Shown here piece after piece: positions 16,463 through 25,522 of a stretch of DNA of 64,000 nucleotides (position 1 is its first letter; every line of letters begins with the position of its first letter). This DNA is from Georgenia satyanarayanai. GTDB lineage: Bacteria; Actinomycetota; Actinomycetes; Actinomycetales; Actinomycetaceae. Under the pieces are notes generated by a model. That model did not search any database, had not been told where the DNA came from, and was given only the letters and a program-made list of their open reading frames with translations. Both the position numbers and the translations under genes were made by a program. The DNA lies in assembly GCF_023715365.1 (NCBI RefSeq), contig NZ_JAMBNZ010000008.1, forward strand, positions 124,001 to 188,000. Reading direction: 5' to 3'.

Positions 16463-18484
16463 ATGCGCAGGCTGCTTGCTGTCGGTGCGACGCTGGGCGT
16501 CGTGATCACGGGGGCGGTGCTCCCCGCCGCGGGAGCGCCGGACGACCGGGTGGGCTGGGACCGCACCGGCGCCACGCAGCGGGTGCTGCGGGACGGCACC
16601 GCGGAGGAGGTGGGGCTGATCGCCCGCGAGCTCGAGCAGATCGAGGCCGCGCTCCGCGAGGGCCTCACCCGCGAGCCCACCCCCTTCTACCCCGGTGCGG
16701 TGGCGCTCGTCGCGGCCGAGGGGGTCGTCGTCGAGCGCACCGCGGTCGGTCACGCCGTGCGGTGGGCGGACACGACCACCGAGCTGCCTGCCGAGGAGCA
16801 GGTCGAGATGCGCACCGACACGATCTTCGACCTCGCCTCCCTGTCCAAGCTCTTCACCGCCGTCGCCGTCATGCAGCTCGTCGAGGCCGGCGACGTCGAG
16901 CTCGCCGACACCGCCGCCACCTACGTCCCCGCCTTCGCCGCGAACGGCAAGGAGGCGATCACCGTCGAGCAGCTCCTCACCCACACGGCCGGCCTGCCGG
17001 CGTGGATCAACCTGTGGAGCGCGCCGGACGAGGCCGCCGCGCTCCAGCGGGTCTGGGACGTGAGGCCGACGAGCACGCCGGGCACGGGGTACCTCTACAG
17101 CGACCTCGGGCTCATCACCCTCGGCGAGATCGTCGAGCGGGTCTCCGGGCAGGGGCTGGACGCGTACGTCGCGGAGCACATCACCGGCCCGCTCGGGATG
17201 AGCGACACGATGTACAACCCGCCGGCCGAGCTGCTACCGCGCATCGCCGCCACCGAGTACCAGGCGACGCCGGCCCGCGGGCTCGTGCACGGCGAGGTCC
17301 ACGACGAGGCCGCGTGGCGGCTCAACGGCGTGGCAGGGCACGCCGGCGTCTTCTCCACCGCCGACGATGTCGCGGTCTTCGGGCAGATGCTGCTGAACGG
17401 CGGCAGCTACGACGGCGCCCGCGTGCTCCAGGCGGCGACGGTCGAGCTGATGATGCGGGACTACACCGGCCGGCTCTCCTCCTCCCACCGCGGGCTCGGC
17501 CCGGAGCTGGAGGCGTGGTTCTACCACGACGTCCTCACCAGCGCGGAGTCCGCCGGGCACACCGGCTTCACCGGCACCTCGCTCGTCATCGACCCGCACA
17601 CGGAGACCATCGCGATCCTCATGACCAACCGGGTCCACCCGAGCCGCGACTGGGGCAACATCAACCCCGTGCGACGCGCCGTCGCGCGCGCCGCCGGCCT
17701 GGCCCGCCCGATGACCGGCTTCACCCGGGGCGCCGCCTGGTACTCCGGCATCGGCGACGCGATGGAGCACACCCTCACCGTGCCGGTGACGCTCGACGGG
17801 GACGACGAGCTCGTCGTCGACCTGTGGTTCCACACCGAGCCGACCGACCTCCTCCACGTCGAGGCCTCGACCGACGACGGCGCCACCTGGCAGCCCCTGG
17901 ACGGCACGCTCACCGCCGGCGGGCACACCGTCGCAGCGGCGGGCAGCGTCTCGGGCGACGGCGAGGGGCGCTGGTGGGAGGGCCGCTTCGACCTCGCGGG
18001 CCTCACCGGCGACGTCCAGCTGCGGCTGCGCTACGCGACCGACGCCGTCTACTCGGGCCGCGGCGTCTACGTCGACCGCATCGAGGTCCCGGGCACCTTC
18101 GACGACCGGGACCCGGCCGACCGGGCGACGGTGGTCGCGGACGGCTGGACGCGGGTCACCGCGGACGGGTCCCTCGGGCCCACGGACCCCGCCGGCGCGC
18201 TGAGTGGGCTGGACGCCGCGCTCGCGCGGCACGTCGCCTCCGGGGACGTCGCCGGGCCGATCGCCCACCAGCTCGCGACCGCGCTCGACCAGGCCCGCAG
18301 CCGCCTCGACGGCGGCCGCGAGTCTCAGGCGGTGCGCTCCCTGGAGCGGGTGCTGCGACACCTGGACGGCCCGCGCCGGACGGACACCCTGAGCGGGGAC
18401 GCGCGGTCCGAGCTGCGCGGCTGGGCCGTCCTCACCCTCGACCTCCTCATGCCCTCCCCCGTAGCGATTGCGGACGCCGTGTGA
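16463..18484 (+). CDS. Secreted serine hydrolase (beta-lactamase family) with C-terminal FIMAH domain
   Basis: A 673-residue exported protein. MRRLLAVGATLGVVITGAVL forms a signal peptide. The beta-lactamase/DD-peptidase fold carries S126-L-S-K129 (SxxK), Y212-S-D (YxN-like) and H366-T-G (KTG-like), the class C/EstB arrangement of esterases and D-amino-peptide hydrolases. After about residue 430 comes an Ig-like/MAM-type domain, and the last 80 residues (LARHVASGDVAGPIAHQL onward) are a FIMAH helical domain, found at the C termini of secreted hydrolases. The start at 16463 has GGAGGGG at good spacing; an ATG six bases upstream is in frame. The substrate is not evident from sequence. Confidence 0.82.
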   Translation: MRRLLAVGATLGVVITGAVLPAAGAPDDRVGWDRTGATQRVLRDGTAEEVGLIARELEQIEAALREGLTREPTPFYPGAVALVAAEGVVVERTAVGHAVRWADTTTELPAEEQVEMRTDTIFDLASLSKLFTAVAVMQLVEAGDVELADTAATYVPAFAANGKEAITVEQLLTHTAGLPAWINLWSAPDEAAALQRVWDVRPTSTPGTGYLYSDLGLITLGEIVERVSGQGLDAYVAEHITGPLGMSDTMYNPPAELLPRIAATEYQATPARGLVHGEVHDEAAWRLNGVAGHAGVFSTADDVAVFGQMLLNGGSYDGARVLQAATVELMMRDYTGRLSSSHRGLGPELEAWFYHDVLTSAESAGHTGFTGTSLVIDPHTETIAILMTNRVHPSRDWGNINPVRRAVARAAGLARPMTGFTRGAAWYSGIGDAMEHTLTVPVTLDGDDELVVDLWFHTEPTDLLHVEASTDDGATWQPLDGTLTAGGHTVAAAGSVSGDGEGRWWEGRFDLAGLTGDVQLRLRYATDAVYSGRGVYVDRIEVPGTFDDRDPADRATVVADGWTRVTADGSLGPTDPAGALSGLDAALARHVASGDVAGPIAHQLATALDQARSRLDGGRESQAVRSLERVLRHLDGPRRTDTLSGDARSELRGWAVLTLDLLMPSPVAIADAV

Positions 18485-18527
18485 CAGGGGCCACACTGAG
18501 TAGACGCCGAGAGTGTGAGGTGACGTC

Positions 18528-19208
18528 GTGGACGCCGACATCGAGATCCTGCCCATGCTGTCGCGGGGAAAGCACCGCAGTCCGCGCAGGGGCGCCTGTT
18601 TCATGGAGCTGGCCTCCTACCTGGCCGGTGAGCGGTGGAGCGACAAGCCCACCTGTACCCATCCGCTGCTCGCCCACCTGGCGCGGCTCGTCAACGACCT
18701 CACCGAGGACGCCGAGCGGCCGCGGCTCGCGACGCTCATCCCGGCGGTCATTGGGCTGCGCAGCGGGGACCCGCGGTGGGACGACGAGCTCACGCTGCTC
18801 GCCGCCTCGCGGGCCCTGCCGGTGGTGAGTGAGCACCACCAGCGGGCCCTGGCGGTGGGCATCCTCAGCTGCGAGCGCCGGCGCGCCGAGCGGGCGGGGG
18901 CCGACGCCGGCCTGCACCCGGCGAGCCGCCGCGCGCTCGAGGCGGTCCCGCTCGCCGAGCGCTGGGCCCGCGCCTTCGTCGAGCAGGTGGGGGGCGTGGG
19001 CGCCCACCACCCGGGCTCCGCCGTCGTCGAGATCGCGACGGTGGGGCTGGCCACGGCCTGCGTCCCCGACCCCTCGGAGATGCTGCGCGACCTGCTCGCC
19101 GACGCGATCACCCTGTGCGAGCACCTCGCGGGGCGCGAGCAGCAGCGACGTGAGCCGCTGGCCCCCGAGCAGTGGCGCGAGGTCGTCACCCCCGCACCGG
19201 TCGCCTAG
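18528..19208 (+). CDS. Conserved hypothetical protein
   Basis: A 226-residue, helical, cytoplasmic-looking protein with no signal peptide or membrane segment. It opens MDADIEILPMLSRGKHRSPR and includes CFMELASYLAGERWSDKPTC, a two-cysteine stretch reminiscent of the short actinobacterial family that begins this way. GTG at 18528 is supported by GTGAGGTG seven bases upstream. It overlaps the convergent MFS gene by four bases. I do not recognise a catalytic motif and assign no function. Confidence 0.7.
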   Translation: MDADIEILPMLSRGKHRSPRRGACFMELASYLAGERWSDKPTCTHPLLAHLARLVNDLTEDAERPRLATLIPAVIGLRSGDPRWDDELTLLAASRALPVVSEHHQRALAVGILSCERRRAERAGADAGLHPASRRALEAVPLAERWARAFVEQVGGVGAHHPGSAVVEIATVGLATACVPDPSEMLRDLLADAITLCEHLAGREQQRREPLAPEQWREVVTPAPVA

Positions 19209-20443
19209 ACCGCCAGCGTGGGCGCCGCGGCCTCGAGCTCGCGCCGCTTGCGGTGCAGGGCAACGCGCAGGACGAGGGACAGGAGCAGCGCCACGGTGCC
19301 CGCGACGACCGTCACCCGGTAGGCGCCGGTGTAGCCGGCGACGTCCGCCAGCCGCCCGGCCGTGCTCGAGCCGAGCGCGTAGCCGAGTGAGGTGGCGGCG
19401 GCGAGGATCATCATCGCGGCACCGAGCCGCGAGGGGTCCACGACCCGTTCGCACGCCGAGTACAGCGTGATCATGTAGGGCGCCACCGCCAGGCCGAGCA
19501 CGGCGAGGACGGGGGCGAGCGCGCCCAGCGAGCCGACGACGAGCAGCGGCAGGGTGAGCACGGCCAGGCCCGCCGCGAAGACGGGCAGCCGGTCGGCGAG
19601 CCGGAAGCGCACCGGCAGGATGACGATCGTCAGGCCCGCGACGACGCTGCCGACGCCGAGGACCGCGTGGAGCAGCCCGGCGAGACCGGGCTCACCGGCC
19701 TCGGTGGCCATCGCCGTCGTCCCGGCCTGGACGGAGCCGAAGATCGTCCCGACGATGAGCTGCCCGGCGCCCAGCCCGACGAGGAGCGGGCTCACCCGGG
19801 GGCCGGTGGCCCCGCTCTCGCCGCGGTGCCCGCGCACGAGCTCGACCGTGGGGTGGACGGCGAACCACGTGGCGAAGACGGCCAGGCCGCCGGCCGCGAC
19901 GAGGAGCGCACCGGCCGGGGAGACGAGCGCCGCCATCGTGCCGACGATGGCCGGGCCGAGGACGAAACCGGCCTCGTCCGCCGCGCCCTCGTAGGAGAAG
20001 GCGGTGGACAGGAGCGTGAAGCGCTCCTTGCCGCGGGTCTTGGTGAGCTCGCGCCAGCGCACCCGGGCCATCGTCCCGATCTGCGGCACGAACAGGCCCG
20101 CGACCCCGCTGACGACGGCAAGGACCTGCCACGGTACGTCCTGCCCGGAGAGGACGACGAGGGCGACCAGCGCGAGGGAGCCGCCCGCGGACTGGACGAG
20201 GAGGACGGGGCGCTGCCCGATCCGGTCGGTGAGGGCACCGGCGACTGGCGAGGCGACCGCGTTGACGATGGCGAAGGCGCCGGCCGCGGCGCCGCCGCCG
20301 CCGTAGCTGCCGCTCACCTCGGCGACGAGGAGGAGCGTGCCCATCTGCGCCATGGCCAGGGGCAGGCGCGCGACGAGCGCGACGACGACGTAAAGAGGAC
20401 CCGTCAGCGAGAAGAGGCTGCGGTAGGAGGACAGGGCGGACAA
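19205..20443 (-). CDS. MFS transporter
   Basis: A 412-residue membrane protein with about 12 hydrophobic segments. The loop ALTDRIGQRPVLL after the second segment matches the major facilitator GxxxDRxGRR-type motif. It resembles drug or metabolite exporters but the substrate cannot be read from sequence. The start is TTG (20441-20443) preceded by GGAGACCGA. It is convergent with the preceding gene (four-base overlap) and is separated by 66 bases from the metal importer operon upstream. Confidence 0.85.
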   Translation of the reverse strand: MSALSSYRSLFSLTGPLYVVVALVARLPLAMAQMGTLLLVAEVSGSYGGGGAAAGAFAIVNAVASPVAGALTDRIGQRPVLLVQSAGGSLALVALVVLSGQDVPWQVLAVVSGVAGLFVPQIGTMARVRWRELTKTRGKERFTLLSTAFSYEGAADEAGFVLGPAIVGTMAALVSPAGALLVAAGGLAVFATWFAVHPTVELVRGHRGESGATGPRVSPLLVGLGAGQLIVGTIFGSVQAGTTAMATEAGEPGLAGLLHAVLGVGSVVAGLTIVILPVRFRLADRLPVFAAGLAVLTLPLLVVGSLGALAPVLAVLGLAVAPYMITLYSACERVVDPSRLGAAMMILAAATSLGYALGSSTAGRLADVAGYTGAYRVTVVAGTVALLLSLVLRVALHRKRRELEAAAPTLAV

Positions 20444-20509
20444 TCGGTCTCCACGGAGGATCGTTCCGCGCTCCTCCCACCCCGGAAGCGCTGCGAACCC
20501 TGTCGCGGC

Positions 20510-21514
20510 TCAGTCTAGCCGAGCGCGGACCCGCTCGACCTGCGAGACAGGCCACTGCAGCCGGGCGGCGAGCTGCGCCGTCGTCGCGGCCTCGCCGAGC
20601 GCGCGGGCGGCGTGCGCGACGAGACGGCGGCGCAGCACCGTCCGGCGCCGGCGGCGCAGCACCGCGGCACCGACGAGCCCGTGGCGCGGCGCGGCGAGGA
20701 GCGCGAGGAGGAAGGCCGCGCCGACGGCGCTCGCGATCATCCCGGCGATCGACAGGTCCCACACGACGGCGAGCCCGTACCCGCCGAGCACCGCGACGGC
20801 CCCCACACCGAACGCGGTGACGAGCATGAGTCCGAGCCGGTCGGTGAGGAGGTAGGCGGTGGCCGCGGGGCCGGCGAGGAGGGCGACGACGAGGATGGCA
20901 CCCACCGAGTCGAAGGCGCCGACGACGGTAACGGACACGAGCGCCATGAGCACGTGGTGGACGAGCACCGGGGAGATCCCGACGACGGCGGCGAGCGCCG
21001 GGTCGAAGGTCGTCACCTTGAGCTCCTTGTACAGCAGGGCGACGACGGCGACGGCGAGGACCGCGACGGTTCCCGTGGTCCACCACGACCGGGGCCCGAG
21101 GTCCACCCCGCCGACGGTGAGGACGTGGAGCGGCGCGAAGGCGATCTCCCCGAAGAGGACGTGCTCGAGGTCGAGGTGGACGTTCCCGCCGTAGCGGGCG
21201 ACGAGGAGCACGCCGAGAGCGAAGAGCCCGGTGAAGACGATCCCGGTGGCGGCGTCGCCGCGGACCTTCCCGCCGCGCTCGAGGAGGTCGACGAGGACGA
21301 CGGTGAGGAGGCCGAAGGCGGCGGCTCCGGCGACGGCGGCGAGCGGGCCGAGGGAACCGGTGAGCAAGAAGGCGAGGACGATCCCGGGCAGGGCGGCGTG
21401 GGAGATCGCGTCTCCGACCATGACGCTGCGGCGCAGCAGGAGGAAGCAGCCGAGCAGCGCGCACGGGGCGACGACGAGCAGGGCGGTGACGATGATGACG
21501 ACGTCGACGCTCAT
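20510..21514 (-). CDS. Mn/Zn ABC transporter permease 2
   Basis: A 334-residue permease of the ABC-3 (Mn/Zn/Fe chelate) family: LRRSVMVGDAISHAALPGIVLAFLLTG near residue 25 is the family signature, followed by eight or nine hydrophobic segments. The C terminus (about 275-334) is a cytoplasmic extension resembling a winged helix (AQLAARLQWPVSQVERVRARL), as seen in some MntC/TroC permeases. The ATG at 21514 overlaps the stop of permease 1 (ATGA), which fixes the start; the long upstream frame is spurious. It is the last gene of the importer operon. Confidence 0.88.
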   Translation of the reverse strand: MSVDVVIIVTALLVVAPCALLGCFLLLRRSVMVGDAISHAALPGIVLAFLLTGSLGPLAAVAGAAAFGLLTVVLVDLLERGGKVRGDAATGIVFTGLFALGVLLVARYGGNVHLDLEHVLFGEIAFAPLHVLTVGGVDLGPRSWWTTGTVAVLAVAVVALLYKELKVTTFDPALAAVVGISPVLVHHVLMALVSVTVVGAFDSVGAILVVALLAGPAATAYLLTDRLGLMLVTAFGVGAVAVLGGYGLAVVWDLSIAGMIASAVGAAFLLALLAAPRHGLVGAAVLRRRRRTVLRRRLVAHAARALGEAATTAQLAARLQWPVSQVERVRARLD

Positions 21515-22392
21515 GCCGCCTCCCCCACGGCCGCGCGCCGGGCACCCGCCCGGGCGCGCAGCCGGCGCGCGGGCAGGGACAGGACGAGGACCGCCGTCGC
21601 GACGAGGACGACGAGCGGGCCGGTGGGCAGGTCGGTGGTCGTCGCGCTGAGCACGGCCCCGGACGCCCCGCTGAGGGCGCCGATGAGAGCGGCGAGCACG
21701 ATCATCACCGCGAGCCGGTCGGTCCACTGCCGCGCGGCCGCCGCCGGGGTGATGAGGAGCGCCGCGACGAGCACGACGCCCACCGTCTGGATCCCGACGA
21801 CGATCGCGACGACGAGCAGCACCGTGAGCAGCGCCTCGACCCGCCGCACCGGGTAGCCCACGGCCCGGGCGAAGGCCGGGTCGAAGGCGACGAGCTTGAG
21901 CTCCTTGTACGTGAGGGCGACGACGGCGAGCACCACCGCCGTCGCCACCGCCATGACCCGCACGTCGGCGGCGACGAGGCTGGCGGCCTGCCCGAGGACG
22001 AAACGGTCCAGACCCGACTGTCCCGAGGCACCGGTGCCGGCGACGTAGGTGAGCAGGACCGTGCCGGCCCCGAAGAACACCGACAGGACCAGGGCCAGGG
22101 CGGCGTCCTGCTTGACCCGCGTCCGCTGGACGACGACGAGGACGAGCCCGGCGGCGAGCGCCGCCGTCGCCGCCGCGCCGAGCATGAGCCCGGAGCCGGA
22201 GGTCGTGCCGGTGAGGAGGAAGCCGATGACGACGCCGGGCAGCGTCGCGTGGGCGAGGGCGTCGCTGAGCAGGCTCTGGCGGCGCAGCACCGCGAAGGTG
22301 CCCAGGGTGCCGCCGAGCAGGCCGAGGACGGCGGCGCCGAGCGCGACGGTCCGCAGCGTGTAGTCGCCGAGGAAGGCGCTGAGCTCACCCAC
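21511..22392 (-). CDS. Mn/Zn ABC transporter permease 1
   Basis: A permease of about 293 residues with the ABC-3 signature [25 protein letters not shown] near residue 40 and eight or nine membrane segments. GTG at 22392 is chosen because it overlaps the ATPase stop by eight bases and gives the usual N terminus ([19 protein letters not shown]); an ATG at 22431 is possible. With permease 2 it should form a heterodimeric channel in the cytoplasmic membrane. All four importer genes overlap by a few bases, indicating tight coupling. Confidence 0.87.
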   Translation of the reverse strand: MGELSAFLGDYTLRTVALGAAVLGLLGGTLGTFAVLRRQSLLSDALAHATLPGVVIGFLLTGTTSGSGLMLGAAATAALAAGLVLVVVQRTRVKQDAALALVLSVFFGAGTVLLTYVAGTGASGQSGLDRFVLGQAASLVAADVRVMAVATAVVLAVVALTYKELKLVAFDPAFARAVGYPVRRVEALLTVLLVVAIVVGIQTVGVVLVAALLITPAAAARQWTDRLAVMIVLAALIGALSGASGAVLSATTTDLPTGPLVVLVATAVLVLSLPARRLRARAGARRAAVGEAA

Positions 22393-23128
22393 GGCGGCCC
22401 GGCTCCGGCTCGTGGCGGGCCGCCCCACCATAGGTGCGGGCGATGTTCTCGGGGGTGAAGACCTCCGCCGTCGGGCCGGCGGCGACGAGCTCGCGGTTGA
22501 GGAGGACGACGGTGTCGAAGTAGTCGGCGACGGTGGACAGGTCGTGGTGGACGACGACGACGGTGCGCCCCTCGTCACGCAGCTCGCGCAGGAGGTCGAC
22601 GACGACGCGCTCGGTGAGGTAGTCGACCCCGACGAAGGGCTCGTCGGCGAGATAGAGGCGCGCGTCCTGGGCCAGGGCCCGGGCGAGGAAGACGCGTTGC
22701 TGCTGCCCGCCGGACAGCTCCCCGATCTGCCGTCCGGCGAGGTCGAGCATGCCCACGCGCTCGAGGCAGCGCTCGGCGGTGCGGCGCTCGGCGGTGCCGG
22801 GCCGGTGCAGCCAGCCGAGCCGTCCGTAGGTGCCCATCTCGACGACGTCGCGGGCGTCGGTGGGGAAGTCCCAGTCCACGCTCCCCCGCTGGGGGACGTA
22901 GCCGACCTGGCCGCGAACCCGCTCGAGGGGCCGGCCGAAGATCTCGACGCCGCCGGCGACGGGCCGCACGAGCCCCATGGCGGCCTTGAGGAGAGTCGTC
23001 TTGCCCGCCCCGTTGGGGCCGACGACCCCGACGAGGCGGCCCTCTGGCACGGTGAAGGACACGTCCCACAGGACGGGCTCGTCGCGGTAGGCGGCGGTGA
23101 GCCCGTGGACGGACAGCGGCGCGGTCAT
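22385..23128 (-). CDS. Mn/Zn ABC transporter ATP-binding protein
   Basis: A 247-residue ABC ATPase with Walker [10 protein letters not shown] near residue 38, Q-loop [12 protein letters not shown], signature [15 protein letters not shown] and Walker [13 protein letters not shown], then the H-loop in VVVHHDLS. The VDWDFP sequence after the Q-loop is characteristic of manganese/zinc importers (MntB/ZnuC group). It starts within the stop of the solute-binding gene (ATGA overlap) and energises the two downstream permeases. Confidence 0.92.
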   Translation of the reverse strand: MTAPLSVHGLTAAYRDEPVLWDVSFTVPEGRLVGVVGPNGAGKTTLLKAAMGLVRPVAGGVEIFGRPLERVRGQVGYVPQRGSVDWDFPTDARDVVEMGTYGRLGWLHRPGTAERRTAERCLERVGMLDLAGRQIGELSGGQQQRVFLARALAQDARLYLADEPFVGVDYLTERVVVDLLRELRDEGRTVVVVHHDLSTVADYFDTVVLLNRELVAAGPTAEVFTPENIARTYGGAARHEPEPGRRG

Positions 23129-24057
23129 GACCCTCCCAGGGCGGTGGCGATGGTCTCGGCGTTGGCGCGGAGCATCCCGGCGTAGCTGCCGGTGGGCGTG
23201 CCGGGCTCACCGAGGGCGTCGGAGTAGAGGCCCCGCTCGGGAACGCGCACCTTCCAGCCGCGGTCGGCGGCGGCCTCCCGGACGGCCTCGATGCTCGCCG
23301 GGGAGACGCTCGACTCGGTGAACAGCGCGGGCACCTGGCGCTCGACGAGGAGGTCGACGAGGCTGCGGACGTCCGCGACGCCGGCCTCGTCCTCGGTGGA
23401 CAAGCCCTGGACGCCGCGGACCTCCAGGCCGTAGGCGCGGCCGAGGTAGCCGAAGGCGTCGTGGGAGGTGACGAGGACGCGGCGCCGCTCGGGCACGGCG
23501 GCGAGGAGCTCGGTGGCCTCGGCGTGGGCGGCCAGCGCCTCCTCGACGTAGGCACGCCCGCCGGCGGCGAAGTCCGCGGCGTGCTCGGGGGCGATCTCGC
23601 TAAGCTCCGCGACGACGGGGTCGACGACCTGCACCCACAGCACGGGGTCGAACCACACGTGGGGGTCGTGCTGGTCGGTGTAGTCGGCGGAGGCGAGGAG
23701 CTCCGCGCGGGGCAGGGTGTCCGTCAGCGCGAGCACCCGCTCGAGCGCCCCGGCCTCGAGCACCTCCTCCATCCGGCCCTCGAGGAAGAGCCCGTGGTAG
23801 ACGACGAGGTCAGCTCCGACGAGGGCACGCACGTCACCCTGGCTCGCGCGGTACAGGTGCGGGTCCACACCCGGTCCCATGAGGGCGGTGACCTCGACGT
23901 GCGCACCGCCGACGGTGCGGAGAAGATCTGCCGCGTGCGTCGTCGTCACCGTGACGTCCACGCGGCCGTCGTCGGCACCGCCCGCCGGGCCGGCGCACGC
24001 CGCGAGCAGCACGAGGCCCGCCGCGAGCGCGACACGGTTTCGGATACCCGAACTCAT
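23125..24057 (-). CDS. Mn/Zn ABC transporter substrate-binding lipoprotein
   Basis: A 310-residue cluster A-I (ZnuA/TroA-type) binding protein. The lipobox LLAAC (C21) anchors it to the outer face of the membrane. Metal-ligand positions are visible: H in [10 protein letters not shown] near residue 67, H in DPHVWFDP near 131, H in [15 protein letters not shown] near 196 and E/S in FTESSVS. The absence of a long histidine-rich loop fits manganese better than zinc, but this is inference. The ATG has no ribosome site; TAGCCT six bases upstream indicates a leaderless transcript. It heads a four-gene operon and is probably controlled by the metalloregulator-like sites at its start. Confidence 0.88.
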   Translation of the reverse strand: MSSGIRNRVALAAGLVLLAACAGPAGGADDGRVDVTVTTTHAADLLRTVGGAHVEVTALMGPGVDPHLYRASQGDVRALVGADLVVYHGLFLEGRMEEVLEAGALERVLALTDTLPRAELLASADYTDQHDPHVWFDPVLWVQVVDPVVAELSEIAPEHAADFAAGGRAYVEEALAAHAEATELLAAVPERRRVLVTSHDAFGYLGRAYGLEVRGVQGLSTEDEAGVADVRSLVDLLVERQVPALFTESSVSPASIEAVREAAADRGWKVRVPERGLYSDALGEPGTPTGSYAGMLRANAETIATALGGS

Positions 24058-24076
24058 ATGGCAAGGCTAGCCGAAC
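24039..24076 (-). promoter_or_regulatory. Leaderless promoter with probable metalloregulator operator
   Basis: On the plus strand the pattern GGNTANCCGAAC occurs twice (24042-24053 and 24065-24076), 23 bp apart. The first copy lies within the perfect dyad TTCGG-N4-CCGAA (24039-24052) in the first codons. The second contains GGCTAGCC, which overlaps the -10 box TAGCCT (24064-24069) of the importer operon. The TAGGCTAGCC-like core resembles DtxR/MntR-family operators. Regulator identity is inference. Confidence 0.5.
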
Positions 24077-24096
24077 TTTTTCGTTCCGTGCACCTG

Positions 24097-24139
24097 GGCG
24101 CCGTGCGCCCGCTCGCCGTCCCAGCGGGCGCACGGCGCC
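24097..24139 (-). terminator. Strong hairpin after the SRPBCC gene
   Basis: A perfect 17-bp stem (24097-24113 with 24123-24139) and nine-base loop lie 11 bases after the SRPBCC stop and before the importer promoter. No T-run follows on the transcribed strand, as is common in actinobacteria. Confidence 0.7.
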
Positions 24140-24149
24140 GACGGCCGGT

Positions 24150-25127
24150 CTAGGCCGGCGTGAGGACCTCGGCCTCGAGCCGCGCGTAGCTCGTCTCCAT
24201 CCCGTCGACCATGCCGGTCCCGAGGACGGCGTCGCGCGTCTCGGCGTCCGGGTAGGTGACGACGACGGTGAGCAGGGTGCCGCCGCCGACGGGCGTGAGG
24301 GTGAGCTCGTTGACCGCACCGGGACCCTCGACGCCGATCATCCGCTCGGTCGTCACCTCCCGGTACGGCGGCGCGGACTCGAGGAGCTCGCCGGTGAAGC
24401 CGAAGCGGTCCCCGCCGCCGTCGCGCTCCCACTCGCTGCGGAAGGTGTCCCCGACGCTCGTCGCGACCTCGCACACCGGCATGCTCCACCCGTCGGGACC
24501 GAGCATCCAGCGGCGGATCAGCGCGGGGTCGTGGTGGGCGTCCCACACGGTCTGCACCGGGCCGTGGATGACGCGGCTGATGCGGACGCGGGTGTCATCG
24601 AGGACGTGCGCCGCAGTGGGCATGTCCGCGCTGAAGGAGGCGAGGTCGGCGAGGACGGCGTCCACCTGCTCCATGGCGGCGGTCAGGCCCTCCTCCATCC
24701 CCATCGAGAGCAGCTGCTCGAGCGCCTCGAGGGAGGGGAAGACGGTCCGCGTCAGCAGCCGCGAGCCGGTACCGGTCGGCTCGAAGGTGTAGACCATGCG
24801 CGTGGAGGGCAGGCCGGCGTCGGGCTCGCCGTCGGGTGTGGCGAAGCCGTCGCGGACCTCGAAGGACCGGCCCGGCTCGACGGTGAGGAACTCCCAGTAC
24901 CCGCCCGCCCGCTCGCCGTCCGGTCCGGTCATGTAGTAGTCGGAGCGGCCACCGACGGTGACGTCGTGGCGGGTGAAGGTCGCGGGCCAGCCGGGCGGGC
25001 CCCAGAACTTCTCGATCTGGCGGGGGTCGACGTAGGCGTCCCAGAGCCGGCTGACCGGCACGGGGAAGTCGGCGACGACGGTCATGGTGAGCGCGTCGAG
25101 GTCCTTCTCGACGGTGGTGACGGGCAT
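24150..25127 (-). CDS. Tandem SRPBCC (AHSA1-type) domain protein
   Basis: A 325-residue protein made of two AHSA1/SRPBCC domains in one chain. The first spans about residues 10-165 (FPVPVSRLWDAYVDPRQIEKFWGPPGW) and the second about 175-325 (IHGPVQTVWDAHHDPALIRRWMLGPDGW). Such domains bind hydrophobic ligands in a helix-grip cavity; single-domain members normally pair with ArsR regulators, exactly as here. It follows the ArsR gene by 19 bases with an AAAGG ribosome site in that gap, so it is the regulated partner. The ligand is unknown. Confidence 0.85.
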   Translation of the reverse strand: MPVTTVEKDLDALTMTVVADFPVPVSRLWDAYVDPRQIEKFWGPPGWPATFTRHDVTVGGRSDYYMTGPDGERAGGYWEFLTVEPGRSFEVRDGFATPDGEPDAGLPSTRMVYTFEPTGTGSRLLTRTVFPSLEALEQLLSMGMEEGLTAAMEQVDAVLADLASFSADMPTAAHVLDDTRVRISRVIHGPVQTVWDAHHDPALIRRWMLGPDGWSMPVCEVATSVGDTFRSEWERDGGGDRFGFTGELLESAPPYREVTTERMIGVEGPGAVNELTLTPVGGGTLLTVVVTYPDAETRDAVLGTGMVDGMETSYARLEAEVLTPA

Positions 25128-25146
25128 GGCGGTGCCTTTCTGGCGG

Positions 25147-25485
25147 TCACTCGTCCTCGGTGAGGAGCGAGTCGAGCCGGGCGACCCGTCCGCGCCAGAG
25201 CTGCTCGTACTGGTCGAGCAGGAGCTGGGCCCGGCGGATCGTGTCGGGGTTGCCGCGCACGAGGCGTTCGCGGCCCTGCCGGTGCTTGGTCACCAGACCA
25301 GCTCCTTCCAGGACGGCGACGTGCTTCTGCACGGCCGCGAACGACATGTCGTAGTCGCCTGCCAGCTCGGTCACGGTCGCCTCCCCCACGAGGGTGCGCC
25401 GGACGATGTCGCGCCGGGTGGCGTCGGCCAGGGCCCGGAACACCCGGTCCGTCGCGGCGTCGTCCAACACGTCTTGTACAACCAT
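25147..25485 (-). CDS. ArsR-family winged-helix repressor
   Basis: About 112 residues with the ArsR fold: VFRALADATRRDIVRRTL, VTELAGDYDMSFAAVQKHVAVLEGAGLV (recognition helix) and KHRQGRERLV (wing). It has no metal-binding cysteine pair, so it belongs to the metal-independent group that partners SRPBCC proteins. ATG 25485 is preferred over the in-frame ATG at 25497 because neither has a ribosome site and a consensus promoter places transcription start at 25485. A perfect palindrome covers the -10 and start, implying autorepression. Confidence 0.85.
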   Translation of the reverse strand: MVVQDVLDDAATDRVFRALADATRRDIVRRTLVGEATVTELAGDYDMSFAAVQKHVAVLEGAGLVTKHRQGRERLVRGNPDTIRRAQLLLDQYEQLWRGRVARLDSLLTEDE

Positions 25486-25522
25486 GTGGTTGTACATTAG
25501 TGGCGAGCGACGTGTCCGTCAA
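25475..25522 (-). promoter_or_regulatory. Consensus promoter with perfect palindromic operator (ArsR/SRPBCC operon)
   Basis: TTGACG (minus strand, 25522-25517), a 17-bp spacer and TAATGT (25499-25494) form a near-consensus housekeeping promoter eight bases before the ATG at 25485. A perfect inverted repeat TGTACAACCA-TG-TGGTTGTACA occupies 25475-25496, covering the end of the -10 box and the start codon. Confidence 0.72.
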
